64,000 nt of DNA from Aureispira sp. CCB-QB1 (GCA_945870185.1 CAMBRK010000009.1:1-64000), one strand, 5' to 3'; numbered from the stretch's first letter, positions 27,719-36,705 are shown. The notes: generated by a model from the sequence alone, not told the origin. Translations and numbers: made by a program.

Positions 27719-29659
27719 TTAATATACTCTATATTTTCTCTTAGCCACTTTTCCTTCTATGTTAAATTGCAATTTGGAATTCTTTTGTAAAGTAGTGCCC
27801 GATTCTTCTTCAAAAATTCTTCGGTACTTTTGATAGATATTATTGGGTTGTTTTTCCCCATTGATTTTGAGATGTTTTCCAGTAAGTTCTACTTTGTTAG
27901 CCTCATTTGGCAAAAGGAGTCCATCTCTATTGAGTGCGTTGCCTATAATATCTGCATAGCTTTCGTTGATTTTAGGCATACCAGTGTCATCCAATGCTCC
28001 GTCAAACAAACCATCCTCTACATCTATCCCTCCATGGAATGGTTTCATATTTGGAAATGCAAAATCAAAATTAAAACCATCCAATCCTTTGAAATTCATA
28101 CTATCCAAGCCTCTAAAATCAAAATGCATACCGTCCATTTGATTTTGTAACTTTTTCATTTGTTCTGCAAGCTGGCTCATATCTAAGTGCTGAAGCTCTT
28201 CAAAGTTTCCAAGGTCTCTCAGGTTTTTTAACCCTTCGAAATTCTTAAATCCTTCTAAATTTTTGAATCCTTCAAAGTTTTTAAATATTGAATCTGCAAA
28301 TAACTTTTCTCCATTCTCAAAGTTGAATTCGAAATTCTGTGGTTCGCCATCTCCAAAAATGAACATACGGGCATTGCCTTTTTGACTACCTTGAGGTTTA
28401 GATTCCGCAATGATATCTTCGTATTTGTCATAATCAGATTTGTCTATGATTTTGCCATTCACTTCGAGTTCTACCACGTCTCCATTTTCGATTAAAATTT
28501 TGACATCCTGATCATGGGTTCGTTTTTGGATCCTGATGGACTCTTTTTGATAAGGTATTGTATCGGCCTTTATTACAATTTTTATTTCATTTTCTTGGGT
28601 TGCGAGCTTCATTTCATCGGATTGGCTACTATAGTTACCCGATAGGTCTTTAGAAACCACAACAATCAAGATCAAGACAATCAGTGTTGTAATAATTTTC
28701 TCTTTTAAAAAATTTCTTGTTTGTGTCATGTTTAAAATGCGTTTGATACGGTTTGAAAAAAATGATTTATTTGTAAATTGTAGTGCTAGTAATGGAGCAC
28801 TTTGTTGTATTTCCTGGATTTTGACTAAGGTTTTAGCATATTGTATTCGATTTCCTGCATAGGCAATGGCCTGCTCGTCACAGCAATTTTCTCGCTCTAC
28901 TCTGATATTGGCAGATATCCACCATATAGCAGGGTGATAGTATAGTAGAGCTTCTATAATCGTTTGTAAGATATTGATCAGGATATCTTTTCTACCAAAA
29001 TGGGCCAACTCATGTGCCAATATCGCTTCGGTCTCAGAGATGCTGAGTTGATTGAGCATCCCTATGGGGAATAGTATGACAGGCTTGATGACTCCCAATA
29101 TCATAGGTGAAGATATATATTTGCTTTCTTGTAGCGTTATTTTTTTATTTATATTGAAATGAGAACAAACTCTATAAAATGCAGCATTCACTGATGGGGT
29201 ATCTATGGATTGTGACCTTCGGGTAAGAAATTGGACATACATCAATGAACCGAATAATCTAAATCCAAACAATATCACTCCTGCAATCCAGGTGATGGCC
29301 AATGGCCATCGATAAGCTTCCATGGTTTGTTGCATCCAATCAAAAAAATTAAATCCATTAGGTTCCATATATTCGGAAACGGTCGTTGTAATTATTTGTA
29401 CGCTAGGGTTACCGATTTGTTGATCTAAAGTATCCTGATAGAAGTATATGAATGAACCCGTAAATAACAAAATAGCGACGAATAAACTACCCAGAGCTAT
29501 ATTGTATCGCACTGATGCTGGGGCATTTTGTAATTTTTTTAGCAGCACTGACATGAACAGTGCCATGATTGTAAACTGCCATAGGGAATGAAATATACTT
29601 TGAACTATTGTATTAACTAGGTTCTCAGATATCCAAGGAGTTATTGCCATGTTATCCAT
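27719..29659 (-). CDS. BlaR1-type M56 membrane metallopeptidase
   Basis: 646 residues from the ATG at 29659, which overlaps the end of the repressor gene by 8 bases. Four membrane helices lie in the first 330 residues; the zinc motif is HELAH at 216-220, with RVERENCCDEQA further on. In BlaR1/MecR1 this cytosolic-side peptidase inactivates the BlaI/MecI repressor on a signal. The C-terminal periplasmic half (from about 345) is not a penicillin-binding sensor; it is acidic, with a hexad repeat (FKNFEG, FKNLEG, FKNFEG, LKNLRD) near 455-490. The ligand is thus unknown. Confidence 0.85.
   Translation of the reverse strand: MDNMAITPWISENLVNTIVQSIFHSLWQFTIMALFMSVLLKKLQNAPASVRYNIALGSLFVAILLFTGSFIYFYQDTLDQQIGNPSVQIITTTVSEYMEPNGFNFFDWMQQTMEAYRWPLAITWIAGVILFGFRLFGSLMYVQFLTRRSQSIDTPSVNAAFYRVCSHFNINKKITLQESKYISSPMILGVIKPVILFPIGMLNQLSISETEAILAHELAHFGRKDILINILQTIIEALLYYHPAIWWISANIRVERENCCDEQAIAYAGNRIQYAKTLVKIQEIQQSAPLLALQFTNKSFFSNRIKRILNMTQTRNFLKEKIITTLIVLILIVVVSKDLSGNYSSQSDEMKLATQENEIKIVIKADTIPYQKESIRIQKRTHDQDVKILIENGDVVELEVNGKIIDKSDYDKYEDIIAESKPQGSQKGNARMFIFGDGEPQNFEFNFENGEKLFADSIFKNFEGFKNLEGFKNFEGLKNLRDLGNFEELQHLDMSQLAEQMKKLQNQMDGMHFDFRGLDSMNFKGLDGFNFDFAFPNMKPFHGGIDVEDGLFDGALDDTGMPKINESYADIIGNALNRDGLLLPNEANKVELTGKHLKINGEKQPNNIYQKYRRIFEEESGTTLQKNSKLQFNIEGKVAKRKYRVY
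28185..28300 (-). repeat. 18-bp tandem repeat coding for hexads in the BlaR1-like sensor
   Basis: On the minus strand about six degenerate 18-base units read FKNFEG, FKNLEG, FKNFEG, LKNLRD, LGNFEE and LQHLDM. Confidence 0.6.
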
Positions 29660-30029
29660 TATTCTCAAGTTTTGCAATTAGGGATTTCAGTTCGTTCAAT
29701 TCATTTTGAGAAGATGTCGTATTGCCTAGAGCTTGCATGACCAAGTTCATGGCCGATCCTTTGAATGCTGTATTTACAAAATCTGAGATAAGATTATTTT
29801 TGGTATCTTCTTCTTGTACCACAGGCTTGTAGATATGTGATCTTTGTGCAGTATCTCTGACCACAAGACCTTTTTCATTCATGATTTGCATGAGTTTGAG
29901 TGTGGTAGTATACCCAACTTCTCTCCGAGCATTGAGTTTGTCATTGATATCTCTGACAGAAGCTGCACCATCTTCCCACAATATCTGTAGGATTTCTATC
30001 TCTGCATCTGTTGGTTTAAATTGACTCAT
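29652..30029 (-). CDS. BlaI/MecI-family repressor
   Basis: 125 residues from the ATG at 30029 (MSQFKPTDAEIEILQILWED). The winged helix covers about 1-75, with the recognition part in REVGYTTTLKLMQIMNEKG, and the C-terminal helices serve dimerisation. The family represses its own operon until the partner M56 protease acts. A frame from 30086 would run back across the promoter box and operator, so it is not used. Two palindromes at 30063-30109 are the likely operators. With the next two genes it forms a repressor-protease-PDZ operon. Confidence 0.88.
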   Translation of the reverse strand: MSQFKPTDAEIEILQILWEDGAASVRDINDKLNARREVGYTTTLKLMQIMNEKGLVVRDTAQRSHIYKPVVQEEDTKNNLISDFVNTAFKGSAMNLVMQALGNTTSSQNELNELKSLIAKLENNG

Positions 30030-30055
30030 CAGTTTGTTATTTATTAAAAGTAATA

Positions 30056-30063
30056 CAAAGATA
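30056..30063 (-). promoter_or_regulatory. -7 box TATCTTTG of the blaI-like operon
   Basis: TATCTTTG fits TAnnTTTG. A TTGG at 30083-30086 on the same strand stands 19 bases upstream, the usual -33/-7 spacing in Bacteroidota. Confidence 0.6.
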
Positions 30064-30080
30064 TACGAATGATTTCGTAT
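30063..30080. promoter_or_regulatory. operator palindrome 1 of the BlaI-like repressor
   Basis: ATACGAA-TGAT-TTCGTAT is a perfect 7-base inverted repeat. It fills the spacer between the -33 and -7 elements, a natural place for repression. Confidence 0.7.
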
Positions 30081-30093
30081 AACCAATAGCTAG

Positions 30094-30109
30094 TACGAAA
30101 TTATTCGTA
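30094..30109. promoter_or_regulatory. operator palindrome 2 of the BlaI-like repressor
   Basis: TACGAA-ATTA-TTCGTA is a perfect 6-base inverted repeat with the same arms as palindrome 1. The centres are 30 bases apart, about three helical turns, so two dimers would sit on one face. Confidence 0.7.
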
Positions 30110-30151
30110 GTTTTAAGAAAAATTTAACGAATTTCCACATCTCCTAAACCA

Positions 30152-30188
30152 AAAAAGGCAAACACTTAATATAAATGTTTGCCTTTTT
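30152..30188. terminator. terminator behind the OmpA-family gene
   Basis: AAAAAGGCAAACA (30152-30164) pairs perfectly over 13 bases with TGTTTGCCTTTTT (30176-30188). It works for the minus-strand gene ending at 30212. Confidence 0.85.
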
Positions 30189-30211
30189 GGATGCTATTTT
30201 GATAATTAAAA

Positions 30212-32209
30212 CTAATTCTGCGTATCGTCTATGATCTCGATCGTTTGTGGACCTGCTATGATTTTAAACTCTGACCTACGATTGAGTTGGTGTTCTTCTT
30301 CTGAACATTTGACACCATCTTTGCATTTATTGAGCAATTTGACCTCTCCATATCCTACAGATTTGATACGAGCAGGAGCCACGCCTTCTTCTACCAGCCA
30401 AGCTTTGGTAGAGTTGGCTCTGCGCTGAGAAAGTTTTTTGTTAAATTCATTATCTCCACGACAATCTGTATGTGATGAAAGTTCGATGACCATATCAGCA
30501 TATTGATCCATTAGTGTTTTTAGGTAAGCCAAATCCTTTTCTGCATCAGGTAGGATTTTATCATCATTGAAGTCAAAGTAAATACTCTTTAGTGCGATAG
30601 GTTCGTTTCTAGACACCCTTCGTTTTGGTGCTTCAGGTTTAGGCTTTAAGGTTATGGTCTTACTTACTGTGTAATCGTCAAATATTCCATTGGTATTAAA
30701 ACTGATTGAATCTGGATAATACCCTTCTCGGGTAACCAAAGCAGTGTATGTCTTATCAGCATCGAGCAAAAAAGAGAAATCATTGGTCAGGAAATTGGTT
30801 TTACTGTCCGCAGGCGTTTTTTTGCTACCTTCAAAAAGCTCAATCGTCGCTCCTTCCAATGGTCCTTTTTCATTATTTACTAAAGCTTTGAGATCTATAA
30901 CAAGGTCTCTGATTTGAACCAAATATATATCATCGCAGCACGTCTCTGTATTTTTGAACTTTTTCTTGTCTTTATGCAGCCTGTTGGATACTAATACCGC
31001 AGAGCTACCACCTTCATTAAATCTCAAAAACAAGTCATCGTATGAAGAATTATAGTTAAATCCCATATTGACTGCTTCTGACCATTTGGACCCATCCCAT
31101 GATGAGTAGAAGTTGTCGAGCCCGCCCAATCCAGGATGCCCTGTAGAACTAAAATATAAGGTACCTTCTTTGTATGCAGGAGAGAACTCATTACCATTGG
31201 TATTGATACTTTTGCCTAGATTTACAGGTGTTTCATATTTATTTCCCTTTATGGTGGAGTAATAGATATCATATCCACCATATCCACCTGGCATATCTGA
31301 CACATAAAACAAAACTTTATTTCCAAATAATTCGCCTTCAAAAGGATGTCTTGACCTGAACTCATTATTTATCGACTCTATAGGATTGGGAGCTGCCCAT
31401 CTATCTCCTGTTCGTAATGACATATAGATTTCTGCATTCTTTACACCATTATTGGTATATTTTTCTCTGGTGAAGTACATTCTTTGACCATCGTCAGAAA
31501 AAGAAACACCAGTATTGAAAAAATCTACTCTATTAATGGCTTCTTCCAATGCTGAAGATGTTCCGAAATCTCCTTGTGGTGATCTGGATGCCATATATAA
31601 TTTTGCATGATACTCTTCTTCTTTTCCATCTAGTATGATCGGTTCTTTACTAGGCATGCTTGAAAAATAAAGACTGCCATCCTTATAAAAAGCTGGTGAT
31701 GATTCTGCCGAAGGAGAGTTGATCGATTCACCGGCAAAACTGACCGAAGCTTCTATATTTTCAGCATATTTTTCTATCAATACAATACCTTTCAATTCTT
31801 TTTTGGCCTCTGCTCTAAGCGAATCACTTTCTGTCGTAGATGCGAAGGAATTCAACTCATCCATGGCTTGTTTGTATTTTCCCTGAGCTTTCATAGCTTT
31901 CGCCCAGTCCAGTCTTACATCAAAAAACTCATCTCTTTTGTCTCTTTTGATGACGCGTTCATATACTTTTTCTGCTTTTGGATAATCTCGTTTTAGCATA
32001 TGCATATCACCTATAGCGACCATTAGGTTAGGATCTTTAGATTGGGCATGAGCCTTTTCAAAATACTCTATGGCGGTTTCATAGTCATAATTTTCGGCAG
32101 CATATGCTGCAGTTTCTATCAAGGTTTCATAAGAACTGACTTTAACAGGTTGAGCATGCAGCATCACCGTAAAGCAAACTAAAAGGACGATATATATTTT
32201 ATTAAACAT
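30212..32209 (-). CDS. OmpA-family protein with TPR and PD40 repeats (PorE-like)
   Basis: 665 residues. Signal peptide to about 19 (MLHAQ), tetratricopeptide helices at about 25-135, WD40-like PD40 beta-propeller repeats at about 160-430 (SSPAFYKDGSLYFSS, GVSFSDDGQRMYFTR), a carboxypeptidase-regulatory-like domain near 440-520, and an OmpA C-terminal domain from about 545 (ELSSHTDCRGDNEFNKKLS, RAN) that binds peptidoglycan. The order TPR-propeller-CRD-OmpA is that of PorE, which anchors the T9SS to peptidoglycan. It follows a PorP/SprF gene by 40 bases. Paralogues of such pairs are common, so it may serve a particular T9SS cargo. Confidence 0.85.
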   Translation of the reverse strand: MFNKIYIVLLVCFTVMLHAQPVKVSSYETLIETAAYAAENYDYETAIEYFEKAHAQSKDPNLMVAIGDMHMLKRDYPKAEKVYERVIKRDKRDEFFDVRLDWAKAMKAQGKYKQAMDELNSFASTTESDSLRAEAKKELKGIVLIEKYAENIEASVSFAGESINSPSAESSPAFYKDGSLYFSSMPSKEPIILDGKEEEYHAKLYMASRSPQGDFGTSSALEEAINRVDFFNTGVSFSDDGQRMYFTREKYTNNGVKNAEIYMSLRTGDRWAAPNPIESINNEFRSRHPFEGELFGNKVLFYVSDMPGGYGGYDIYYSTIKGNKYETPVNLGKSINTNGNEFSPAYKEGTLYFSSTGHPGLGGLDNFYSSWDGSKWSEAVNMGFNYNSSYDDLFLRFNEGGSSAVLVSNRLHKDKKKFKNTETCCDDIYLVQIRDLVIDLKALVNNEKGPLEGATIELFEGSKKTPADSKTNFLTNDFSFLLDADKTYTALVTREGYYPDSISFNTNGIFDDYTVSKTITLKPKPEAPKRRVSRNEPIALKSIYFDFNDDKILPDAEKDLAYLKTLMDQYADMVIELSSHTDCRGDNEFNKKLSQRRANSTKAWLVEEGVAPARIKSVGYGEVKLLNKCKDGVKCSEEEHQLNRRSEFKIIAGPQTIEIIDDTQN

Positions 32210-32249
32210 GTTTTATTTTTTATTAAGTTAAATCTCTATGGTATTTTCA

Positions 32250-33377
32250 TCAGAGTCTTGGACAAAAAATCACAGGTTTGACTTTAGGTTTTTTATAAAT
32301 GGTACCAATATATCTCACTGCCAACTCCAAACCACCCAAGCCATTGCTGGCCAGCGCTCTGTCATTCAAGTTGAGGTCATAAGAGACTCCTACTTGATAA
32401 GTACTAAATCTTGCTCCAAGATATAGGATGACATCTCTCACATTTCTAAGTCCTAGACCTGCTCCACCTTTAAAATCTTTGTCTTCATTGATCTGATACC
32501 AAACATGACTATTTACATTAAAAGCACTAAAAGGTCCTAGGCTGTAATAATAAAATGAAGGTTCGATACTTGTTCGTTTAGTGAGATCATATCTATAGTC
32601 ACCATGGATGTTGAGACCTAGCGGCTTAGTCTCTACGCTATCTTTGCTAACGGCACCTTGACCTACACTATTACTAAAAATACCCACTCTAGGAGACAAT
32701 AAGCCTTCCAATGCGAATCCCAATCTTAAGTCTGATTTTTTTCTTCTTGCGTTGAATAATAATCCTGCACCCAAATCTCTATTTTTCAGCTTAGCATCTT
32801 GGTTTTGGCTACCTGCCTGATTATTATTAGTCAGTTGTTTTAAGTTTATCAAATCAATATCAATACCATTTATGATACCATTCCGTGTATCAGCGCTATT
32901 GAATCCAGGTATAGTCCTATTGCCATTATTTAATTGAGCGCCTATGGTCAGTATGTTGGTTTGTTTTTTATCTAAAGCTAAGTGATATGCAGCAGAAATT
33001 TTTATAAATGTCCAGTTTTGTGCAAAACGATTGTCTGGATTACTCAAAGTCACCTCAGATAAATCTCCAGATCCATTTGCAGCATTTAAAACATCTGCTT
33101 GAAATCCGATACCAATCCAGTCTTGTTTGCGAATACCTCTGACGATAGGCGCATCAGCTGTCAAGGAGAAATTTTTAAAACTTCTATCAGAAATAGATCC
33201 ATCTTTACTGGTGTAGATACCACCTACTCTGTATGAACCAGAAAAAGCACCTGCATTGGCTGGATTTACAGTCACGGGCGTAAAGTGGTAATAAGAATAA
33301 TGCAAATCCTGACCCAAAATCTGACCTATCATCAGCATCACCGCAATGGTTGAAAACACGACTTTCATACGTATCAT
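32250..33377 (-). CDS. PorP/SprF-family outer membrane protein
   Basis: 375 residues from the ATG at 33377; another ATG nine bases on (33368) is equally possible. The signal peptide ends in MIGQILGQ, followed by DLHYSYYHFTPVTVNPANAG, the hallmark N-terminus of the PorP/SprF family, and a beta-barrel to the C-terminus. Members sit in the outer membrane with the T9SS; SprF is needed for surface display of SprB. The ATG at 33416 lies upstream of a TATCTTTC promoter box at 33404-33411 and is not used. It is co-transcribed with the PorE-like gene. Confidence 0.88.
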   Translation of the reverse strand: MIRMKVVFSTIAVMLMIGQILGQDLHYSYYHFTPVTVNPANAGAFSGSYRVGGIYTSKDGSISDRSFKNFSLTADAPIVRGIRKQDWIGIGFQADVLNAANGSGDLSEVTLSNPDNRFAQNWTFIKISAAYHLALDKKQTNILTIGAQLNNGNRTIPGFNSADTRNGIINGIDIDLINLKQLTNNNQAGSQNQDAKLKNRDLGAGLLFNARRKKSDLRLGFALEGLLSPRVGIFSNSVGQGAVSKDSVETKPLGLNIHGDYRYDLTKRTSIEPSFYYYSLGPFSAFNVNSHVWYQINEDKDFKGGAGLGLRNVRDVILYLGARFSTYQVGVSYDLNLNDRALASNGLGGLELAVRYIGTIYKKPKVKPVIFCPRL

Positions 33378-33547
33378 ACGTTTATTAAATTTGTTTCGAC
33401 CTCGAAAGATACGCACATTTTTCGATTTGTAAATAAACCAACCATTTTTAACATAATTTTTTTGGCTAAAATGTCTGCTAACCTATTCCAAGATCTATTT
33501 TTTAGGATCAAAAGCATCCATTTAACATTTGATTTCGCGAAAATAGT

Positions 33548-33555
33548 TAAATTTG
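33548..33555 (+). promoter_or_regulatory. -7 box TAAATTTG
   Basis: Exact TAnnTTTG match 19 bases ahead of the GTG start at 33575; a TTTG at 33528-33531 is a possible -33 element. Confidence 0.5.
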
Positions 33556-33574
33556 ATGTTTAAAATGATAATAC

Positions 33575-34540
33575 GTGACCAGACTGATTTTTATTTTCTT
33601 TTTTTCTTGCTACACGGTTTCAGGTCAAGGTCAGTCATTTTTGGTACCTGCAGATACATTAAATACTCCAAGATTTTATACAGCATTGTCTTTTGCCGGA
33701 GCAACTTACACAAGTTTTTCTATCGGATTATATCAAACTTGGTATAAAAATTTCGAACAAGAGCCTTTTCACCTGTTCAATGATTGGGGAGAATGGGAAC
33801 ATATGGACAAATTTGGTCATGTACATTCTGCTTATTTTCAAGGTATTTTGACTTATAAAGGAGCCCGATGGACAGGTTTAAGTAAGAAAAACAGTATTCT
33901 TACAGGAATAGTAGCTGGAAGCTTATTTCAAACTACGATAGAAGTCATGGATGGTTTTTCATCAAAATGGGGTTTCTCTTTGCCTGATATCGGTGCCAAT
34001 ATTGCAGGGACTGCAATTTTTGCAACGCAGCAGTATTGGTGGGATGAGCAGCGGATATCTGTTAAAGTATCATCAATGCCCAAAACATATTCCGACATTA
34101 CCATAACATCCACAGATGGCGGTAAAACCACAACTCTAGTAGCTAGGGCCAATGCTTTGTATGGGTATAACTATTTCGAGCGATTTTTAAAAGATTATAA
34201 TGCACAGACCTACTGGTTGTCTTTCAACGTAAAGTCTTTTTTACCCAAAGATCACCCCTGGCCTGGTTGGTTAAATGTAGCTCTTGGATATGGTGCCGAA
34301 AATATGTTTGGTGGTTTTGATAATAGTTGGACTGATAGCGGAGCATCATTTAATGTACCATCGGAATTGTACCCTAGACATAACCAATTTTATTTAGGAT
34401 TTGACTTGGATTTGACCAAAATAAAAACAAAAAGCCCTTTTCTAAAATCTATTTTCTCAGTAGTCAATATTTTGAGAATACCCTTACCAGCATTAGAATA
34501 TAGCAGTAATGGAAAGTTTGTCTTTCATTCATTTAAATAA
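33575..34540 (+). CDS. DUF2279-family outer-envelope protein
   Basis: 321 residues from a GTG start at 33575. A signal peptide (RLIFIFFFSCYTVSGQ) precedes a family core with WYKNFEQEPFHLFNDWGEW, HMDKFGHVHSAYF and GFSLPDIGANIAG, which is how I recognise DUF2279, a Bacteroidota family of predicted periplasmic or outer-membrane proteins. The conserved His, Asp and Trp residues are intact. The role is unknown. It stands alone; the neighbours are on the minus strand. Confidence 0.75.
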   Translation: MTRLIFIFFFSCYTVSGQGQSFLVPADTLNTPRFYTALSFAGATYTSFSIGLYQTWYKNFEQEPFHLFNDWGEWEHMDKFGHVHSAYFQGILTYKGARWTGLSKKNSILTGIVAGSLFQTTIEVMDGFSSKWGFSLPDIGANIAGTAIFATQQYWWDEQRISVKVSSMPKTYSDITITSTDGGKTTTLVARANALYGYNYFERFLKDYNAQTYWLSFNVKSFLPKDHPWPGWLNVALGYGAENMFGGFDNSWTDSGASFNVPSELYPRHNQFYLGFDLDLTKIKTKSPFLKSIFSVVNILRIPLPALEYSSNGKFVFHSFK

Positions 34541-34881
34541 TTTCAGAATACCAAACATTAGCCTGCTTAAAAGCAACGATTACTTGAATAATTCGTAAAA
34601 TAATGTATATGAATTTCGATGAGTTTCTTTTATTGTTTTTTCGCATTCGATCGAAATGATGTGGTTTTTGGAATTGGAATGATGCCTGCTGGAAACGTCA
34701 TTTAGACCAACGGTAGTAAATTGATTACCTTAATAAAAAATTAGATAAAACCTATTCAGGGAAATTCACGAGAAGTCCGGAGTTCTGAGCTTAGCTCACT
34801 CCTTCCATATAGAAATTTTATTAAATAAAAAAGGGTTGAATGTCACCAAACAACCCTTTTTATATGGTATAATTTTATCAA
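34541..34881. other. intergenic region with a shared terminator
   Basis: 341 bases between convergent genes. Apart from the terminator at its right end only a weak hairpin GGAGT-n-GAGC-TTA-GCTC-ACTCC near 34777-34801 is seen. Confidence 0.4.
34828..34861. terminator. bidirectional terminator between convergent genes
   Basis: AAAAAGGGTTG (34828-34838) pairs perfectly with CAACCCTTTTT (34851-34861). It serves the minus-strand gene ending at 34882 and can also stop the plus-strand DUF2279 transcript. Confidence 0.85.
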
Positions 34882-35898
34882 TTAAAACAAGGTTACTGAA
34901 GTACCAATCATAAAGGTATTATAATCGTATCTAGGATTATCATTAAACAACTTTGAAAAATTATAGCGAGCTACAAGATCAAAACCATTAAAGTCAAGAC
35001 CGACAGTGGCGCCATAAATCCAATTATTCAATTCATTCCTAGAATACCGTTGTTCATTGATACTTTCTTTTTGTACTTTGAATTCAGTTTTTTGAACAGT
35101 ATGGACTCTGTATCCAGCATATCCTCCTATTTCTAATTTACTTTTTTTACTGAGTGCAAATGTAAAACTTAGTGGTACGTTGAGATAGCCAATATTTAAT
35201 TTTGGGTTGCCTTTTACATTATCTATATTTACAAATTGTGGATCGCCATCAGTATCTTGAGTTAATCTCACATCATTATCCAGTTTAAATCTGTTTTTCA
35301 GGAAACTGATCCCATAACTGAATGCTACTTTGCTATCTTTCCCACCGAGTCTTGCAGAACGGACCAAAGCAAATTCCCAAAACCACGAACCACCTGTGTT
35401 GATTTCAGGAGAAAGAACACCTGAAGCTACATCACTTGCTGCATGCAGGGAATTGATACCGAACCCTATTTTTAAACCGGTGTTAATTTTCTTTTTAAAC
35501 GGCATAAACTTAGAAAGATTCAACCCATCCTTGCCATCTTCGCCGTTCTCACCATCTTGAGCATCTTCACTATTGTAATCAACTATCGGCATTTCATCCT
35601 GATTTTCGACAGTTTCTTCTACTTCCATGGTTTCTATAACCGTATTTTCTGCAACTGCTTCAGGGAGTACTACTTTGTTTAACTCATCGTCAAGCTGTAA
35701 AAGCAGAACATTCATTTGATTCAGAATTTGCAAAACTTTTGTAGAATCTGTGTAATACCTCATCGATTCTACATTATCTTTGGCGGAAGACATGTAATAC
35801 TTAAGATTATCTAGTTTCATCTGATCATCGGACTGACCTTTCAAAACTTGAAAACTCACGCAAGATAGAAGTAATAGAAAGAGTTTAAATTTTGACAT
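34882..35898 (-). CDS. outer membrane beta-barrel protein with collagen-like stretch
   Basis: 338 residues. Signal peptide to about 21 (VLKGQ), an acidic helical part to about 110, a short Gly-Asp run (DGENGEDGKDG) near 118, then a porin-like eight-strand barrel from about 140 to the end, closing on the aromatic/hydrophobic strand YNTFMIGTSVTLF. The helical part may form a stalk in the periplasm. A -7 box TACTTTTG lies on the minus strand at 35939-35946. No enzymatic motif is seen; the family is the generic Bacteroidota porin-like group. Confidence 0.75.
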   Translation of the reverse strand: MSKFKLFLLLLSCVSFQVLKGQSDDQMKLDNLKYYMSSAKDNVESMRYYTDSTKVLQILNQMNVLLLQLDDELNKVVLPEAVAENTVIETMEVEETVENQDEMPIVDYNSEDAQDGENGEDGKDGLNLSKFMPFKKKINTGLKIGFGINSLHAASDVASGVLSPEINTGGSWFWEFALVRSARLGGKDSKVAFSYGISFLKNRFKLDNDVRLTQDTDGDPQFVNIDNVKGNPKLNIGYLNVPLSFTFALSKKSKLEIGGYAGYRVHTVQKTEFKVQKESINEQRYSRNELNNWIYGATVGLDFNGFDLVARYNFSKLFNDNPRYDYNTFMIGTSVTLF

Positions 35899-35938
35899 TT
35901 GATTTTTGTTTTTTAAGAAATTAATATTTACTCTTGAT

Positions 35939-35946
35939 CAAAAGTA
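35939..35946 (-). promoter_or_regulatory. -7 box TACTTTTG
   Basis: Exact TAnnTTTG match on the minus strand 40 bases ahead of the ATG at 35898. Confidence 0.4.
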
Positions 35947-36141
35947 AACTAAATGTATAATAAGATACAAATTAAAAGATGAATACTTCAGTTTTATAGA
36001 CTAACACTATATTCACCATCAAACAAATACAATGTGTACTCATTTAATATCTTTTCAATATAATTTTGAAAAATATGACTGATTCAATCTTTTTTATAAA
36101 TTAATAACCAGTCCATGTTTACTTACTTATGACTACATAGT

Positions 36142-36498
36142 TTACTGAGGTGTACCATTTTGAACCCAGCATTCTATTCGTTTGATAATTTGGTCAGAAA
36201 GTTTATTTCCGCCTAACGGCATCTTTGTTGCTCCGGACTCATGTTTTATGGATTTTAAAAACTTATCACTTTTAGTTGCTGATTTTGTGCCGTCATAAGT
36301 ACTCATATTAAGTCCTACAGCCTTAGTTGTGGCATCATGACATCCTGCAGTAGCACAACTTTCATTTATAATTTTGTCAATGTCGTTGGTATATTTCGGG
36401 CTGACTCCTGAACAATCGACTTTTGTATCATCATCGCCACAAGAGATAATAAATAAAAAAGAAAGAAAAATGATTCCACCTAAAATACTTCTATTCAT
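36142..36498 (-). CDS. small c-type cytochrome-like lipoprotein
   Basis: 118 residues. The signal ends at a lipobox-type Cys in IISCGDD. One heme site ESCATAGCHD follows, with four residues between the Cys (CX4CH) instead of two, as in many Bacteroidota relatives of the PSCyt1/cytochrome domain. ATKMPLGGNKLSD supplies the likely axial Met and IIKRIECWVQNG the C-terminal helix. It would be a periplasmic or outer-membrane heme protein. Electron partners are unknown. It stands alone beside glyS. Confidence 0.75.
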   Translation of the reverse strand: MNRSILGGIIFLSFLFIISCGDDDTKVDCSGVSPKYTNDIDKIINESCATAGCHDATTKAVGLNMSTYDGTKSATKSDKFLKSIKHESGATKMPLGGNKLSDQIIKRIECWVQNGTPQ

Positions 36499-36601
36499 GA
36501 TTGTTGGTTTAAGATTTTAAAAATTTGACCAAAATAACGAAGATTTTTTGAAATGAAATGTATCATTGTTAAAATAAAAGTAAAAATTGATAGAATGGTC
36601 T

Positions 36602-36609
36602 TATTTTTG
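36602..36609 (+). promoter_or_regulatory. -7 box TATTTTTG ahead of glyS
   Basis: Exact TAnnTTTG match about 97 bases ahead of the glyS ATG, which leaves a leader of roughly 90 bases. No T-box-like or other riboswitch structure is apparent in it. Confidence 0.4.
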
Positions 36610-36705
36610 CACCTTATTTTAAATAAATTTTAAATAGAAAGTATAAATCAAGCTGATTTAGTCTTGATGATATGCTGATTCGAAAAAATATAAAAATGTA
36701 AGGGA

